Source: Oceanirhabdus sp. W0125-5 (GTDB lineage: Bacteria; Bacillota; Clostridia; Clostridiales; Clostridiaceae). Taken from it: a DNA stretch of 64,000 nt. Shown here piece by piece: positions 15,913-26,005 of the stretch (position 1 is its first letter; every line of letters begins with the position of its first letter). Both the position numbers and the translations under genes were made by a program. The stretch lies in contig NZ_CP115913.1 of the NCBI RefSeq assembly GCF_027938815.1, forward strand, positions 62,001-126,000, read 5' to 3'. Under the pieces are notes generated by a model. That model worked only from the letters and a program-made list of their open reading frames with translations, made no database searches and had not been told where the DNA came from.

Positions 15913-16170
15913 AAATGTATAATTGAGAATGTAGAATGGAGAATGATGGATGTTTCTGCCTGCAGTCAGAAACTACATTTTATTGTTCTAAAGACCTCTA
16001 AGCTTTTACTCATTTTATCTTTTAGATAAAATATTGCATTTTAAATACAATGTTTCATGTTAATGAAACGAGTAAAGTGCTATTGTCTCAGAAACAATAA
16101 GATTAATATTTCTCGGAGAGAAATCTCAATCATTCTCCATTCTCCATTCTCCATTCTCCATTCTCCATTA
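15913..16170 (+). repeat. Foldback repeat, copy H (inside the tyrS leader)
   Basis: Full-length copy with mainly GAGAATG-type arms; the right arm is five ATTCTCC units. H1 is GTTTCTG/CAGAAAC around a CTGCAG core, H3 is GTTTCAT/ATGAAAC. It lies ~80 bp before the tyrS start and ~20 bp after the T-box terminator, so every read-through transcript contains it. Confidence 0.92.
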
Positions 16171-16188
16171 TTTTTTATTTTCTAGAGG

Positions 16189-16517
16189 AAAATAAAAAAT
16201 CCCGCCCTCCGCAGAATTATCTTCTGCAGAGGACGGGAGTATATACTCACGTGGTACCACCTCGTATTTTATCAATATGTCACCATATCAACCTTTTCAA
16301 GTACAATATAATCATAATAAATAATGAGTATATGATACTCTAGCACTATAACGTGTGCGGGATTCCGGAACATCCTACTAATATTAAACATATTTTCAGA
16401 CTACAGCTCAAAGGTGTATTCAAAATAATCTTCTATGCTCCATCTCACCAACCAGAGCTCTCTGTAGTAGCGAAACTATTTCTACTCGTCCTTATCTTTG
16501 CCTTTTTGTTTTAATTT
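16189..16517 (-). promoter_or_regulatory. T-box riboswitch, tyrosine-specific
   Basis: The leader reads tRNA-Tyr charging. Visible parts: AG-bulge region with GGACGAGTAG, specifier loop with GAA-UAC-ACC (the UAC codon at 16416-16418), the T-box GAGGTGGTACCACG (about 16250-16263), and a terminator with stem CCCGTCCTCTGCAG/CTGCGGAGGGCGGG followed by a U run (16189-16240). Uncharged tRNA-Tyr should favour the antiterminator and switch on tyrS. Confidence 0.95.
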
Positions 16518-16523
16518 TTTATA

Positions 16524-16552
16524 ATATTACCATAGGGATTTATCTATGTCAA
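16524..16552 (-). promoter_or_regulatory. Promoter of the tyrS T-box leader
   Basis: TTGACA (16547-16552) and TAATAT (16524-16529) are 17 bases apart, just upstream of the T-box leader. Confidence 0.75.
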
Positions 16553-16583
16553 TACTATATTTTATTAGTTTGTTTATTATTTG

Positions 16584-19500
16584 TTACTTTTTACCATGAC
16601 ATGGTTCTTGGAATATTCTCTTTGCTAATTTAATTATAACATTTACAAAATTAAGGTTTTCATAATTAAATTCTTTCTCTGAAGTAGGGACTTCAAGAAG
16701 TAATATAGCTGTTACTTCCCCCTCAATTATAAGAGGAATGCATATTATTGAATTCCAATCTGGAAGCCCTGTAAATGGATTATTTCTATTACGCAAGTTC
16801 CAGTCAATTGTACATATTTCCTTTTTACTTTCTATGACTTCTCTTACAATTTCTTCGTTATAATCTTCTTTTTCAATCCAATTCTCATTGTATCTTCTTC
16901 TAGAAAGCACTTCTGATATTTCTCCATCATTTACTTTAAATAAAGTTCCTTCTTCAGCCTCTGTAGTCTCAATTAATCTTCCTAAAAGCTTAAATATTTT
17001 ATTTGATGAACTTATTTGTTCATCCATTAATTCTAAAACTTCAATAAAGGTAAGTACATTTCTAGAATCTTCAACAGAATTTCCAGTGATTATTCCTGAA
17101 AGTTTATTAGCTCCTTTATTTCCAAATTCCATTAATGTGGAATATATTTTAACTCTATTTCGTCCTTCTTCTTTAGCATCATATAACGCCTTATCAGCCT
17201 TTTCAATTAGCTCCTCTTGCAATCTACTATGTTCTGGGTAAGAAGCTATACCTATACTTGAAGTTACTGGATAATTTTCTCCAATAATATTTGAATTCAT
17301 AAGGTTCATTCTTATTCTTTCTGCAATTTGTTCAGCATCGTTTGAGCTTGCATTAGGTAGAATTATTAAAAATTCTTCTCCACCATATCGTCCTATTATG
17401 TCTTCTCCTCTTATTGAATTCTTCATTATCCTGCTGGCTTCTTTTAATACCTCATCACCTTTTTGATGACCAAATTTATCATTAATATTTTTAAAATGAT
17501 CTAAATCTGCTATTAGTATACTTAATTGATTTCCCTCTTCATATGTCTTTTCTAATTCCAACTTAAATGAATCCATTAAATACTTTCTAGTATATACTCC
17601 AGTTAATTTATCAATAGCCGAAATCATCTTGAATTCATAGCTACTCATAGTAGCGTTAAGAAGCGGTATAAGTTCCAGACATTTTGAAACTGTATGCTCA
17701 TTAAAATTGTTTAAAATGCTGTAGGATTCAATATAAAGAACTCCTTTAATTCTAGTACTCCTATTTTTAAAACTCTTTCTATCATGTAAATTTATTATAT
17801 CTCTATGAGCTGAATCTTCTATAGGTAAACATATAATACCATGCATCCTACTCTTCACATTGATTCTACTCTTTTCCCCATGAAGTTTATTATAGATTAT
17901 ATTCTCTCTAGTTATTTTTACTCTTTCAATTATATTCATATCTTTAGGCAATTCAACATCTCCATTACTACTAAAAATCACCTTTTGATCAACTCCATTA
18001 CCTTTTATCACCATACATCTTGATGCCAAGGTGATATTTTCAATGAAGTTACATATGAATTTCAAGTTTTCCTCTGGATTTGAGAATAAATTCTTAACTA
18101 TATCTTTAATGTCTTCAATATAGTATAATTCCTTGTGTTTGTATAATTTTTTTGTATATTCACTAAAAGCTTTACTACTAACAATCTCTTTGAAAAACTC
18201 AAAAGAAAGCATACTATTAAATTCTTCTTCTATATTTGTATTATTACTTATATCTTCATTATTTCTTGTGAAGTATATTTTCAATTCTCTAATAACATCC
18301 AAAATTTCTTTTGAAATTTTTCTGTTTATAAATAATTTCTTATATTTTATAGGAGCAAATTCATAAATCTCTTTTAAAATATCAATCACAATTAAATAGT
18401 AATTAAGTGCATAAATATAATTCTTCTTTTTATAATAAGTTGATGCTATAACATAGTTACCGAAAAGACTTATTAATTTCATCTTTGTATCTTTTACTTG
18501 ATCCATCAATTCTATTAATTTTTCAACATCATAATCTGTCTCAGTACAAGCCTTAGCTATTTCATACTTAATCATAATATTTAAATTCATTTTCTCTATT
18601 TTAAGAGCAATTATTTTTTCAAATATTATTTTCAACTGTTTTTTATATCCCATTAAAGCAAAGGAAACAGCTAATTGAAAGAGCATATTCATCTTTTCTA
18701 TTGGGTAGATAATCTTATCTATTATAGAAAAACTATCTTCCATAATTTTGTCAACATCTTCACCTTCATAAGCTTTTATTATATTTCTAATAAAATAAAT
18801 TTCCCATAAAGCCTTGTTTTGTTCTTTTTCATATATCTTTTCAGCCTTATCACAAAACTCTTTAGCAGAATTAAAATCCAAATAAAACAGCGCTCTTTGT
18901 GCTGAAGTAATGAAATACTCACCTTTTTCCCTAGTAAACTCAAAATTTTCAGCAACATTTTTTTCACACTCAGAATAATAATGCTCAACCATTTTTAAAT
19001 TACCATATTTTAAATTTAAAGATGTAAACTCAACATTTATAGATAATAAACTCTGTTTGTCACTTGCACTGTTTAATAATTGTTTAGCTTTATTAAGATA
19101 CATTTCTCCTCTTTCAAAATTATTTAAGTCTATATTTGACTCTGCCAGATTTGAAAAGATAAGTGGAAGAGCCTCAATAATTCTATACTCTTCTGCTACT
19201 TGTCTGCTTTTTTCAAAAAACTCCATCCCTTTTTGTATATCTTGAAAATGTTCATAATAAATAACAGCTATATTATTTAGGCAATTAATCTTTCCTCTTA
19301 TATAATTATCTTTTTCAAAGTGTTGTAATGATTGTTTAAAGCAATCTATACCTTTTATTGTATTAGATTTTATTATATTTATTATTCCTTCAATATTATA
19401 CAGTTCACCTAATATTCTATATTCATTTTCAGGAGTAATTTCTTTTAATTCAATCACTATTTCAGCAGCTTCATCAAGTTTCCCCTCAAGTAAAGTTTTT

Positions 19501-21944
19501 ATCCTAATTTTATTTAGAAGATAATATAAATAAGCTTTATTATATTTAGTTTTTGAATACAACTCTAATATTGTATCAAGAAGTTGTTCACATTTTGACT
19601 TATTCTTACTTCTTGCAAATAAATTGGTTAGTTCAAACAATATATCTACTCTTTGCTCAATTAATTTTCTTTCTTGGGCTTTTTTATCTGCCTCTTCTAG
19701 TATTTGAACTGCTCTTTCACTTTCCCCACATTGATGACTTAATAATGCAAGTTTAATCCTCATTCTTATATCATTCTCATCATTATTATCTGAATATCTA
19801 ATTGCTTTTTCTAAATAATCAATAGCTACTAAATTTTCATTAATATTAATCATATTCTCAGCTAAAAGGTTACAATATTCTCTTACCTTTGAATACTCTT
19901 GTGCTTTTTCAAAGTGATTTATTATAATTCTAATATCTATTTTTTCACCACTCAAATATTTTCTCTCAAAAATTAAAGCTATTAAATTATTATAATCTTT
20001 CTTTTCTTCTTCTTTTAATCTTCCATATATAACATCTTTCATCATTTTGTTAGTAAAATAATATTGTTTTTCATATATTTGATTATTTCTAGACAATATT
20101 CCTTTTCTACACAATGTATTTATGAAATATAAAATATCTCTTTCAGAATAATTGAAAGCTTCTTTAATAATTTCAATATGAATATGATCCTTTAAAACTG
20201 AAAGTTTTTTTAGAAACTCATAGTTTTCTGTTCCTAAATCATTTATTTGTCCCATGGATGCTATAACTATATTGTCTGGTAATTTGATATCATCATAATC
20301 TTCAAAATCTATTGACCATCTCCCAGTACTTTCATTAACATATACAATTTTTTTTGCAAAAAGATTCTTTATTACTTCCTGAATAAATATGGGACTTCCA
20401 TATGTATGGTTAAAAATCCTCTTTGCCAATTTATTTGGAAGATAAGATAAACTAAGCATATCCTTGATTAAAAGAGTCGTATCCATTAAGTCTAAAGGTT
20501 TTAGGGAAATATCCATATTATTATTCATATCTTTAAATTTTTTAATAAATCTACTTGCAAACTTATTTCTCCAAATTTCTTCATCACTATAAGATAATAT
20601 CAATAAAATACTTTTATCAAGATTATTTTTTAGTAAATGCATCTCTAAAAGTTCAATTAAATATTCTGATGCATATTGTAAATTATCAATTATTATGATT
20701 GCTTTTTTATTTTCAATTACATCATACATAAAATTCAATAATTTACTATTAAACTTATACCTTTCATTTGTATCATTAAATAAATGAACTGGCATAATTT
20801 GTTTTGAATTTATTTCTGGTATTATTAATTTCAAATCTTCTTCATATTTTTTAACTATTTCTTTTTTCGCTTCATGAAAAAGCTTTTTTATTATATCCTC
20901 AAAAGTATTATAATCATTATTGTCTTTATTTTTTAAGAAATAACTTGAATATAACTCGTTAGTTCTTAATCCTAATTTATACTCAATTTCATTCAAAAAT
21001 GTACTCTTGCCCATACCATTTGGAGAATGAACAAATACTACACCACTTTCATTTTTATCATACCAATCAAGTATCTCTCTAATTTCAAAATCTCTTCCGT
21101 ACATTTTATGTTTTAAATTTATTTTTTCAATATCATCAATATCATTAGATATTTCTTTAAGATTAAAAATTTGATTAAATTCTTTTGTTAATTCTTGAAT
21201 ACTTTCATATCTCTTCTTTTCATTTTTATTTATCATTTTACGTACGATAATAAACAACTTCATTATGATATTATTTTTTTCTTTTGTTTCATTTAAATTT
21301 TTAGAGCAATCATTAAAATTAGGAATGATGATATTTTTAATTATCATCCCAAGAGAATAAATATCTATGGTATTATTTACTTCTTCACCATTTATAAACT
21401 CTGGAGCTTTATATTCTAATTTTTCATGGTTCACTGATAGTATATTGTGTTCATCAATTGTGCTACTAAGTGTATCTTTTAATTTAGCATGTAACTGATT
21501 TGTTTCATCAGAATATATTAAAATATTTTTAGGATTTAAATATTTATATGTTTCTCCTTTTAAATGCAAATAACTTAATCCTTTACAAATATCAATAAAT
21601 ATATTATTCAATTTATCAAAATCTTTTATATCTTTAATATCATATTTATTGTTTTCTAGATATTCTGTTATGTAATAATAATAAGAAATATTTTCAACTT
21701 TTTTATTATCAATAGATTTTATTACTCCCATATCTAGCACTTTAATTATGTATTTACTGTTAATTTTTAAATATTCATTTTTATCCATCTCATAAATATC
21801 AAAGCTTTGGGGGATGTAATCAAGCTTGACTATATTAATTGTTACTTTAAGTGATTTTAATATATCATCAGTTAAATATACAGTCTTATTTGTCTTATGC
21901 TCAATAACCTTTAATAATCTATATCTACCATTAATTAATTCCAT
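16584..21944 (-). CDS. Pseudokinase/AAA-ATPase/TPR/GAF/GGDEF/GAF signalling protein
   Basis: The 1786-residue cytoplasmic protein makes or controls cyclic-di-GMP. Order: Ser/Thr-kinase-like domain (about 1-265), STAND/AAA-type ATPase (Walker A NGMGKST near 312, Walker B IIIIDN near 418), TPR region (about 690-1200), GAF (about 1290-1430), GGDEF (about 1445-1615), second GAF (about 1645-1775). The GGDEF domain has GGEEF near 1522 and the inhibitory RxxD site (RGED) five residues before it. The kinase domain lacks a glycine loop, has YLNPKN instead of HRDxKPxN, and has no DFG, so it is a pseudokinase. I start at ATG 21944, eight bases after AGGGGG. A TPR gene lies upstream on the same strand. 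Confidence 0.88.
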   Translation of the reverse strand: MELINGRYRLLKVIEHKTNKTVYLTDDILKSLKVTINIVKLDYIPQSFDIYEMDKNEYLKINSKYIIKVLDMGVIKSIDNKKVENISYYYYITEYLENNKYDIKDIKDFDKLNNIFIDICKGLSYLHLKGETYKYLNPKNILIYSDETNQLHAKLKDTLSSTIDEHNILSVNHEKLEYKAPEFINGEEVNNTIDIYSLGMIIKNIIIPNFNDCSKNLNETKEKNNIIMKLFIIVRKMINKNEKKRYESIQELTKEFNQIFNLKEISNDIDDIEKINLKHKMYGRDFEIREILDWYDKNESGVVFVHSPNGMGKSTFLNEIEYKLGLRTNELYSSYFLKNKDNNDYNTFEDIIKKLFHEAKKEIVKKYEEDLKLIIPEINSKQIMPVHLFNDTNERYKFNSKLLNFMYDVIENKKAIIIIDNLQYASEYLIELLEMHLLKNNLDKSILLILSYSDEEIWRNKFASRFIKKFKDMNNNMDISLKPLDLMDTTLLIKDMLSLSYLPNKLAKRIFNHTYGSPIFIQEVIKNLFAKKIVYVNESTGRWSIDFEDYDDIKLPDNIVIASMGQINDLGTENYEFLKKLSVLKDHIHIEIIKEAFNYSERDILYFINTLCRKGILSRNNQIYEKQYYFTNKMMKDVIYGRLKEEEKKDYNNLIALIFERKYLSGEKIDIRIIINHFEKAQEYSKVREYCNLLAENMININENLVAIDYLEKAIRYSDNNDENDIRMRIKLALLSHQCGESERAVQILEEADKKAQERKLIEQRVDILFELTNLFARSKNKSKCEQLLDTILELYSKTKYNKAYLYYLLNKIRIKTLLEGKLDEAAEIVIELKEITPENEYRILGELYNIEGIINIIKSNTIKGIDCFKQSLQHFEKDNYIRGKINCLNNIAVIYYEHFQDIQKGMEFFEKSRQVAEEYRIIEALPLIFSNLAESNIDLNNFERGEMYLNKAKQLLNSASDKQSLLSINVEFTSLNLKYGNLKMVEHYYSECEKNVAENFEFTREKGEYFITSAQRALFYLDFNSAKEFCDKAEKIYEKEQNKALWEIYFIRNIIKAYEGEDVDKIMEDSFSIIDKIIYPIEKMNMLFQLAVSFALMGYKKQLKIIFEKIIALKIEKMNLNIMIKYEIAKACTETDYDVEKLIELMDQVKDTKMKLISLFGNYVIASTYYKKKNYIYALNYYLIVIDILKEIYEFAPIKYKKLFINRKISKEILDVIRELKIYFTRNNEDISNNTNIEEEFNSMLSFEFFKEIVSSKAFSEYTKKLYKHKELYYIEDIKDIVKNLFSNPEENLKFICNFIENITLASRCMVIKGNGVDQKVIFSSNGDVELPKDMNIIERVKITRENIIYNKLHGEKSRINVKSRMHGIICLPIEDSAHRDIINLHDRKSFKNRSTRIKGVLYIESYSILNNFNEHTVSKCLELIPLLNATMSSYEFKMISAIDKLTGVYTRKYLMDSFKLELEKTYEEGNQLSILIADLDHFKNINDKFGHQKGDEVLKEASRIMKNSIRGEDIIGRYGGEEFLIILPNASSNDAEQIAERIRMNLMNSNIIGENYPVTSSIGIASYPEHSRLQEELIEKADKALYDAKEEGRNRVKIYSTLMEFGNKGANKLSGIITGNSVEDSRNVLTFIEVLELMDEQISSSNKIFKLLGRLIETTEAEEGTLFKVNDGEISEVLSRRRYNENWIEKEDYNEEIVREVIESKKEICTIDWNLRNRNNPFTGLPDWNSIICIPLIIEGEVTAILLLEVPTSEKEFNYENLNFVNVIIKLAKRIFQEPCHGKK

Positions 21945-22009
21945 TAAATCCACCCCCTAAGTTTGATTATATTCTATTTTATATTATACACCTATATTTG
22001 ATAGTATAC

Positions 22010-22050
22010 AAAAGAAAAACAGAGGAAATACTATGTATTCCCTCTGAAAT
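22010..22050 (-). terminator. Terminator of the TPR gene
   Basis: Stem CAGAGG/CCTCTG with inner AATAC/GTATT pairing, followed on the minus strand by a U-rich tract (TTTTTCTTTT). Confidence 0.75.
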
Positions 22051-22056
22051 ATTTCT

Positions 22057-22872
22057 CTATTCTTGATATAATTTTTCCTTAAGCTTCTCTTTAATTTCTA
22101 TTTTTAAACTTTTAGCATCCTTATTATTCTTGTTTATTGAAAGAGCTTTTCTGCAACATTCTAATGCTTCTTCATATTTCTCTAACCCCATATAGCTAAT
22201 AGCTTTATTTATATAAATAAAGTCACTTTTTTTCTCAATCTTTAATGCTTTATTACAATACTTCAATGCTTCTTCATATTTGTTCATGTTGTTTAATGCA
22301 TCTGCACAATTAATATAATATATAAAATTGTCTGCCTTTGCTTTGATGGCTTTCTTATATGATTCATAAGCCTCTTGAAATCGTCCCATATTTGCAAGTG
22401 AAATCCCTTTATTATTTAGCGCTTCACTAAATTTAGGTGCTAATTCTTCAACTCTACTGTAACATTTAAGAGAATCTTCATATCTTGCTTGATTCTGCAG
22501 ACTCAACCCCTTGTTATAAAAATAAACAGGATTCCTTGGATTTAATTCAATTGCTCTATCAAAATATTTTGTAGCTTTCTCAAACTCCCCTTTTTCATCC
22601 AAAATATTTCCCACTCCATTATAATTTTCACTGTTCTGAGGATTAATCTTCATCGCTTTATCGAAATATTTTAGCGCTTCAGTATATTTTCTTTTCTCAT
22701 AATATGCATACCCAATACAACTATATATTTCGTCGTTATTAGGCTCTATGTTTAGTGCGTTTTGATAAGCTTTTATAGCATCATTAAACTTTCCCTCTCT
22801 CATATGTTTATGGCCATCTTCTCTATGTGGGTTTTCAATATTTTGATTCCCTATTTTTTGGATTTTATCCAT
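22057..22872 (-). CDS. TPR-repeat protein
   Basis: The 271-residue protein consists of about seven tandem tetratricopeptide repeats from about residue 18 to 255, each with the typical W/Y-G/A-Y/F-A-P spacing (for example YEEALKYCNKALKIEKK). It has no enzyme domain or signal peptide and probably serves as a protein-binding scaffold. I start at ATG 22872, seven bases after GAGGAG. It precedes the large GGDEF/TPR protein on the same strand but has its own terminator. Confidence 0.88.
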   Translation of the reverse strand: MDKIQKIGNQNIENPHREDGHKHMREGKFNDAIKAYQNALNIEPNNDEIYSCIGYAYYEKRKYTEALKYFDKAMKINPQNSENYNGVGNILDEKGEFEKATKYFDRAIELNPRNPVYFYNKGLSLQNQARYEDSLKCYSRVEELAPKFSEALNNKGISLANMGRFQEAYESYKKAIKAKADNFIYYINCADALNNMNKYEEALKYCNKALKIEKKSDFIYINKAISYMGLEKYEEALECCRKALSINKNNKDAKSLKIEIKEKLKEKLYQE

Positions 22873-23076
22873 ATAAACACTCCTCAATAATTACTATCAT
22901 GTAGGGCATAATATATATATATTTTATGCATATTATTTTAATTAAGTTACTAAAAATACCTAAATATAGAGATTCCTTGTTTAAATTATTTATTGTTTAC
23001 TTTGTAAATTTCGTTAAATTTTAAACAAATACCTTGTATATCATAATTTTTTATTATATAATAATTACATAACAAA

Positions 23077-23105
23077 TAATAATTATTAACTAATAATCAT
23101 TAAAT
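23077..23105 (+). promoter_or_regulatory. Tandem PerR-like boxes
   Basis: Two direct copies, TAATAATTATTAACT (23077) and TAATAATCATTAAAT (23091), match the PerR box TTATAATnATTATAA at 10-11 of 14 positions. They lie 50-80 bp before the flavodiiron gene. Peroxide-responsive control is known for such genes in clostridia; here it is inferred. Confidence 0.4.
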
Positions 23106-23155
23106 AAATCAATATAGCATAAAGTAATTTTAGAATATATTTTATAGGAGTGTTT

Positions 23156-25702
23156 ATGATGAAATCAGTTGAAATAAGAAATAATATTTATTGGGTAGGA
23201 TCACTTGATCCAGATTTAAGAGTATTTGATATTATTATGTATACCCCATTTGGAACCACTTACAATTCATATGTAGTTAAAGGTAGTGAGAAAACAGCCT
23301 TATTTGAAACTGTTAAAGAAAAAACATTCGATCAATATATGGAAAGATTGAATCATCTAGGTATATCAATGGACAGTATTGATTATATTATCGTAGATCA
23401 TACAGAACCAGATCATGCAGGTTCTGTTGCAAGAATTCTTGAATTAGCTCCAAATGCTAAAGTTGTTGGGTCAAAAACTGCTATTCAGTTTTTGAGAAAT
23501 ATTGTTAATAAATCCTTTCCTTATATTGAAGTGAAAGATGGGGATTCTTTAAGTTTAGGTGATAAAACATTAAAATTTATTAACGCACCTTTTCTACACT
23601 GGCCTGATTCAATATACACTTATATAGAAGAAGATAATATGTTAATGACTTGTGATTCATTTGGAAGCCATTACTGTAGCGAAGGAATCTTTAATGATAA
23701 AATTGAAAATGAAGAAAATTATATGGAAGCATTGGAATACTATTTTAATATGATAATGGGACCTTTCAAGAAATATGTTTTAACGGCAATAGAAAAAATA
23801 AAACCTCTAGATATCGATGTTATCTGTCCTGGACATGGGCCTATTTTAAGAGATAACCCTAGAAAAATTGTGGATATATACAAGAAATGGAGTGAAGGAT
23901 ATGCTGTTGAAAATATAATACCAAAAATAACTTTATGTTATGTTTCTGCCTACGGATACACTGAAGAAATGGCAAAAAAAATAGCTGAAGGCATTAAATC
24001 TGTTGGAGAATTTGATATAAGCCTTTATGATGTAATACATCATGATATAAATGATATATTATCAAGAATAAACATTTCAGATGGATTATTATTTGGTACC
24101 CCAACAATTAATGGAGATGCTTTAAAACCTATATGGGATATATTAATAAATCTTAATCCATTAGTTCATGGCGGAAAAGTAGCTGGCGCATTTGGATCAT
24201 TTGGATGGAGCGGTGAAGGTGTTCCAAATGTTATGGAAAGATTAAAGCAAGTCAGATTAAATCTTGCAGGTTCCTTAAGATCTACTTTTAAACCAAATAC
24301 AGAAGAAATTCAAGATGCATATGTTTATGGAATTAATTTTGCTAAAAAGGTTAAAGAAAGCATACAACCTAAAGACGGTTCAAAAATAACTAAACGTTGG
24401 AGATGCATTGTGTGTAATGAAGTCTTTGATGGGGATACTCCTCCTGAAACCTGTCCAGCTTGTGGTGCAACAGCTGAGCAGTTTGTTGAAGTTCATATTG
24501 AAAAAATCCAGTTCATTTCTGATATGGAAGAAGAACTTGTTATTGTTGGTAATGGTGCTGCTGGTTTCTATGCTGCAGATGCTGCTAGAAAACGTAACCC
24601 TAAATGTAATATAACTATTATAACTGGCGAGAATTCTATTTCATATTATAGACCTTTATTATCAGATGGACTTGTTGAAGATTTAAATGAAGATGTATTC
24701 TATTTACAGAATGAGGATTGGTATAAAGAAAATAATATTACTCTTATGCTAAACTCAATAGTAAGTAATATTAACAGCGATTCTAAGGAACTAACAATAA
24801 ATAATGATTCTATTATAAAATATGATAAATTGATACTTGCAAATGGTAGTAGAAATTTTGTACCTCCTATTAAAGGAATTGATAAAAAAGGAGTATACAC
24901 TCTTAAAGATTTAAAAGATCTTAATGAAATAAAAACTGATCTTCAAGATGTTAAAAATGTATTTATAATAGGTGGTGGATTAACAGGACTTGAGAGCGCT
25001 TGGGAATTAAAACAATCAGGATATAATGTTTCTATTGCAGAACTTTCATCTAAGTTATTATGCAAACAGCTTGATCAAGATTCTTCAAATTTATTAAAAG
25101 ATGCTGTAATAAAAAATGAGATAAATTTATATATGGAAAATTCAGTTACTGATATCCTTGGTGAAGATAAAGTAACTTCTGTAAAACTTCAAAGTGGAGA
25201 TGAAATTCCAGCTGAACTAATAATATTCTCAGTGGGCATAAGATCTAATATTGAAATTACTCATGAAAGTAATATAGAAATTAATAGAGGAATTCTTGTT
25301 AATTCAAGAATGGAAACTTCAATAAAAGATATATATGCTTGTGGTGATGTAGCTGAATTTGATGGAGTGGTATACGGTAACTGGCCAGCTGCAATTGAAA
25401 TGGGTAAAACTGCAGGAGCTAATGCTATTGGTGATAACTTAAACTTTGAAGATTTTATTTCGTCAACCGCTTTCAGTGCAATGAATGTTGAAATATTCTC
25501 TTGTGGTATAGTATTTGGAGATGACCTTGAGGAATTAAATCGCATTGATAAAATTAATAACACTCTCAAGAAATTATTCTTCAGAGAAGGAAAACTAGTT
25601 GGTGGTATATTATTTGGAGATGTAAGCAAATCTGTTCCCTTATCACAAGGTATTGAAAATAATATAAGTTTAGAAAAAGCTTTATCTTTAAATATATTAT
25701 AA
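23156..25702 (+). CDS. Flavodiiron protein-rubredoxin-NADH:rubredoxin reductase fusion (class F type)
   Basis: The 848-residue soluble protein reduces O2 or NO to water or N2O with NAD(P)H in one chain. Order: metallo-beta-lactamase-like diiron domain (1-245, ligands in HTEPDHAG and HWPDS), flavodoxin domain (about 250-395), short-spaced rubredoxin (about 414-445, CIVC and CPAC only 13 residues apart) and an FAD/NADH oxidoreductase (about 460-848; VIVGNGAAG, FIIGGGLTG, YACGDVAEF). This matches the class F flavodiiron layout known from Syntrophomonas and Clostridioides. Two ATG codons (23156, 23159) follow AGGAG; either may be used. Tandem PerR-like boxes lie upstream. Confidence 0.93.
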   Translation: MMKSVEIRNNIYWVGSLDPDLRVFDIIMYTPFGTTYNSYVVKGSEKTALFETVKEKTFDQYMERLNHLGISMDSIDYIIVDHTEPDHAGSVARILELAPNAKVVGSKTAIQFLRNIVNKSFPYIEVKDGDSLSLGDKTLKFINAPFLHWPDSIYTYIEEDNMLMTCDSFGSHYCSEGIFNDKIENEENYMEALEYYFNMIMGPFKKYVLTAIEKIKPLDIDVICPGHGPILRDNPRKIVDIYKKWSEGYAVENIIPKITLCYVSAYGYTEEMAKKIAEGIKSVGEFDISLYDVIHHDINDILSRINISDGLLFGTPTINGDALKPIWDILINLNPLVHGGKVAGAFGSFGWSGEGVPNVMERLKQVRLNLAGSLRSTFKPNTEEIQDAYVYGINFAKKVKESIQPKDGSKITKRWRCIVCNEVFDGDTPPETCPACGATAEQFVEVHIEKIQFISDMEEELVIVGNGAAGFYAADAARKRNPKCNITIITGENSISYYRPLLSDGLVEDLNEDVFYLQNEDWYKENNITLMLNSIVSNINSDSKELTINNDSIIKYDKLILANGSRNFVPPIKGIDKKGVYTLKDLKDLNEIKTDLQDVKNVFIIGGGLTGLESAWELKQSGYNVSIAELSSKLLCKQLDQDSSNLLKDAVIKNEINLYMENSVTDILGEDKVTSVKLQSGDEIPAELIIFSVGIRSNIEITHESNIEINRGILVNSRMETSIKDIYACGDVAEFDGVVYGNWPAAIEMGKTAGANAIGDNLNFEDFISSTAFSAMNVEIFSCGIVFGDDLEELNRIDKINNTLKKLFFREGKLVGGILFGDVSKSVPLSQGIENNISLEKALSLNIL

Positions 25703-25713
25703 ATTTAATATCT

Positions 25714-25745
25714 AAAAAAAAATGGCAAGTAATTGCCATTTTTTT
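25714..25745. terminator. Bidirectional terminator
   Basis: Stem AAATGGCAA/TTGCCATTT with a 4-base loop and A/T tracts on both sides serves the flavodiiron gene and the converging lipoprotein gene, whose stop codon overlaps it. Confidence 0.85.
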
Positions 25746-25935
25746 AGATATTGATATTGTATTTTTGTAAAATATCGAAAGAAGATTCTTCTTTTTCCTG
25801 TTCTTCTTTCTGTTGGTTATTTTTCATATTTTGGTTTTTCTTATTCTCATTCTTTTTTTCAGTTTCACATGATGCAAAACTAAAAACCATTAAAATAACT
25901 AAAAGTATAGCAGCTATTATTTCTCTTTTTTTCAT
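25744..25935 (-). CDS. Small lipoprotein, Lys/Glu/Asn-rich
   Basis: The 63-residue precursor has a signal peptide with lipobox FASC (Cys22 is the lipidation site), then a low-complexity Lys/Asn/Glu/Gln-rich stretch and the ending FDILQKYNINI. I start at ATG 25935, nine bases after GGAGG. The mature part is about 42 residues. No family is recognised; it is an outer-face membrane-anchored peptide. Confidence 0.7.
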   Translation of the reverse strand: MKKREIIAAILLVILMVFSFASCETEKKNENKKNQNMKNNQQKEEQEKEESSFDILQKYNINI

Positions 25936-26005
25936 GTTAATCAACCTCCGTAATTTTATTTTTCCCTTCAATAAAAATAAAATTCATAGAAATTGATACT
26001 GCTTA

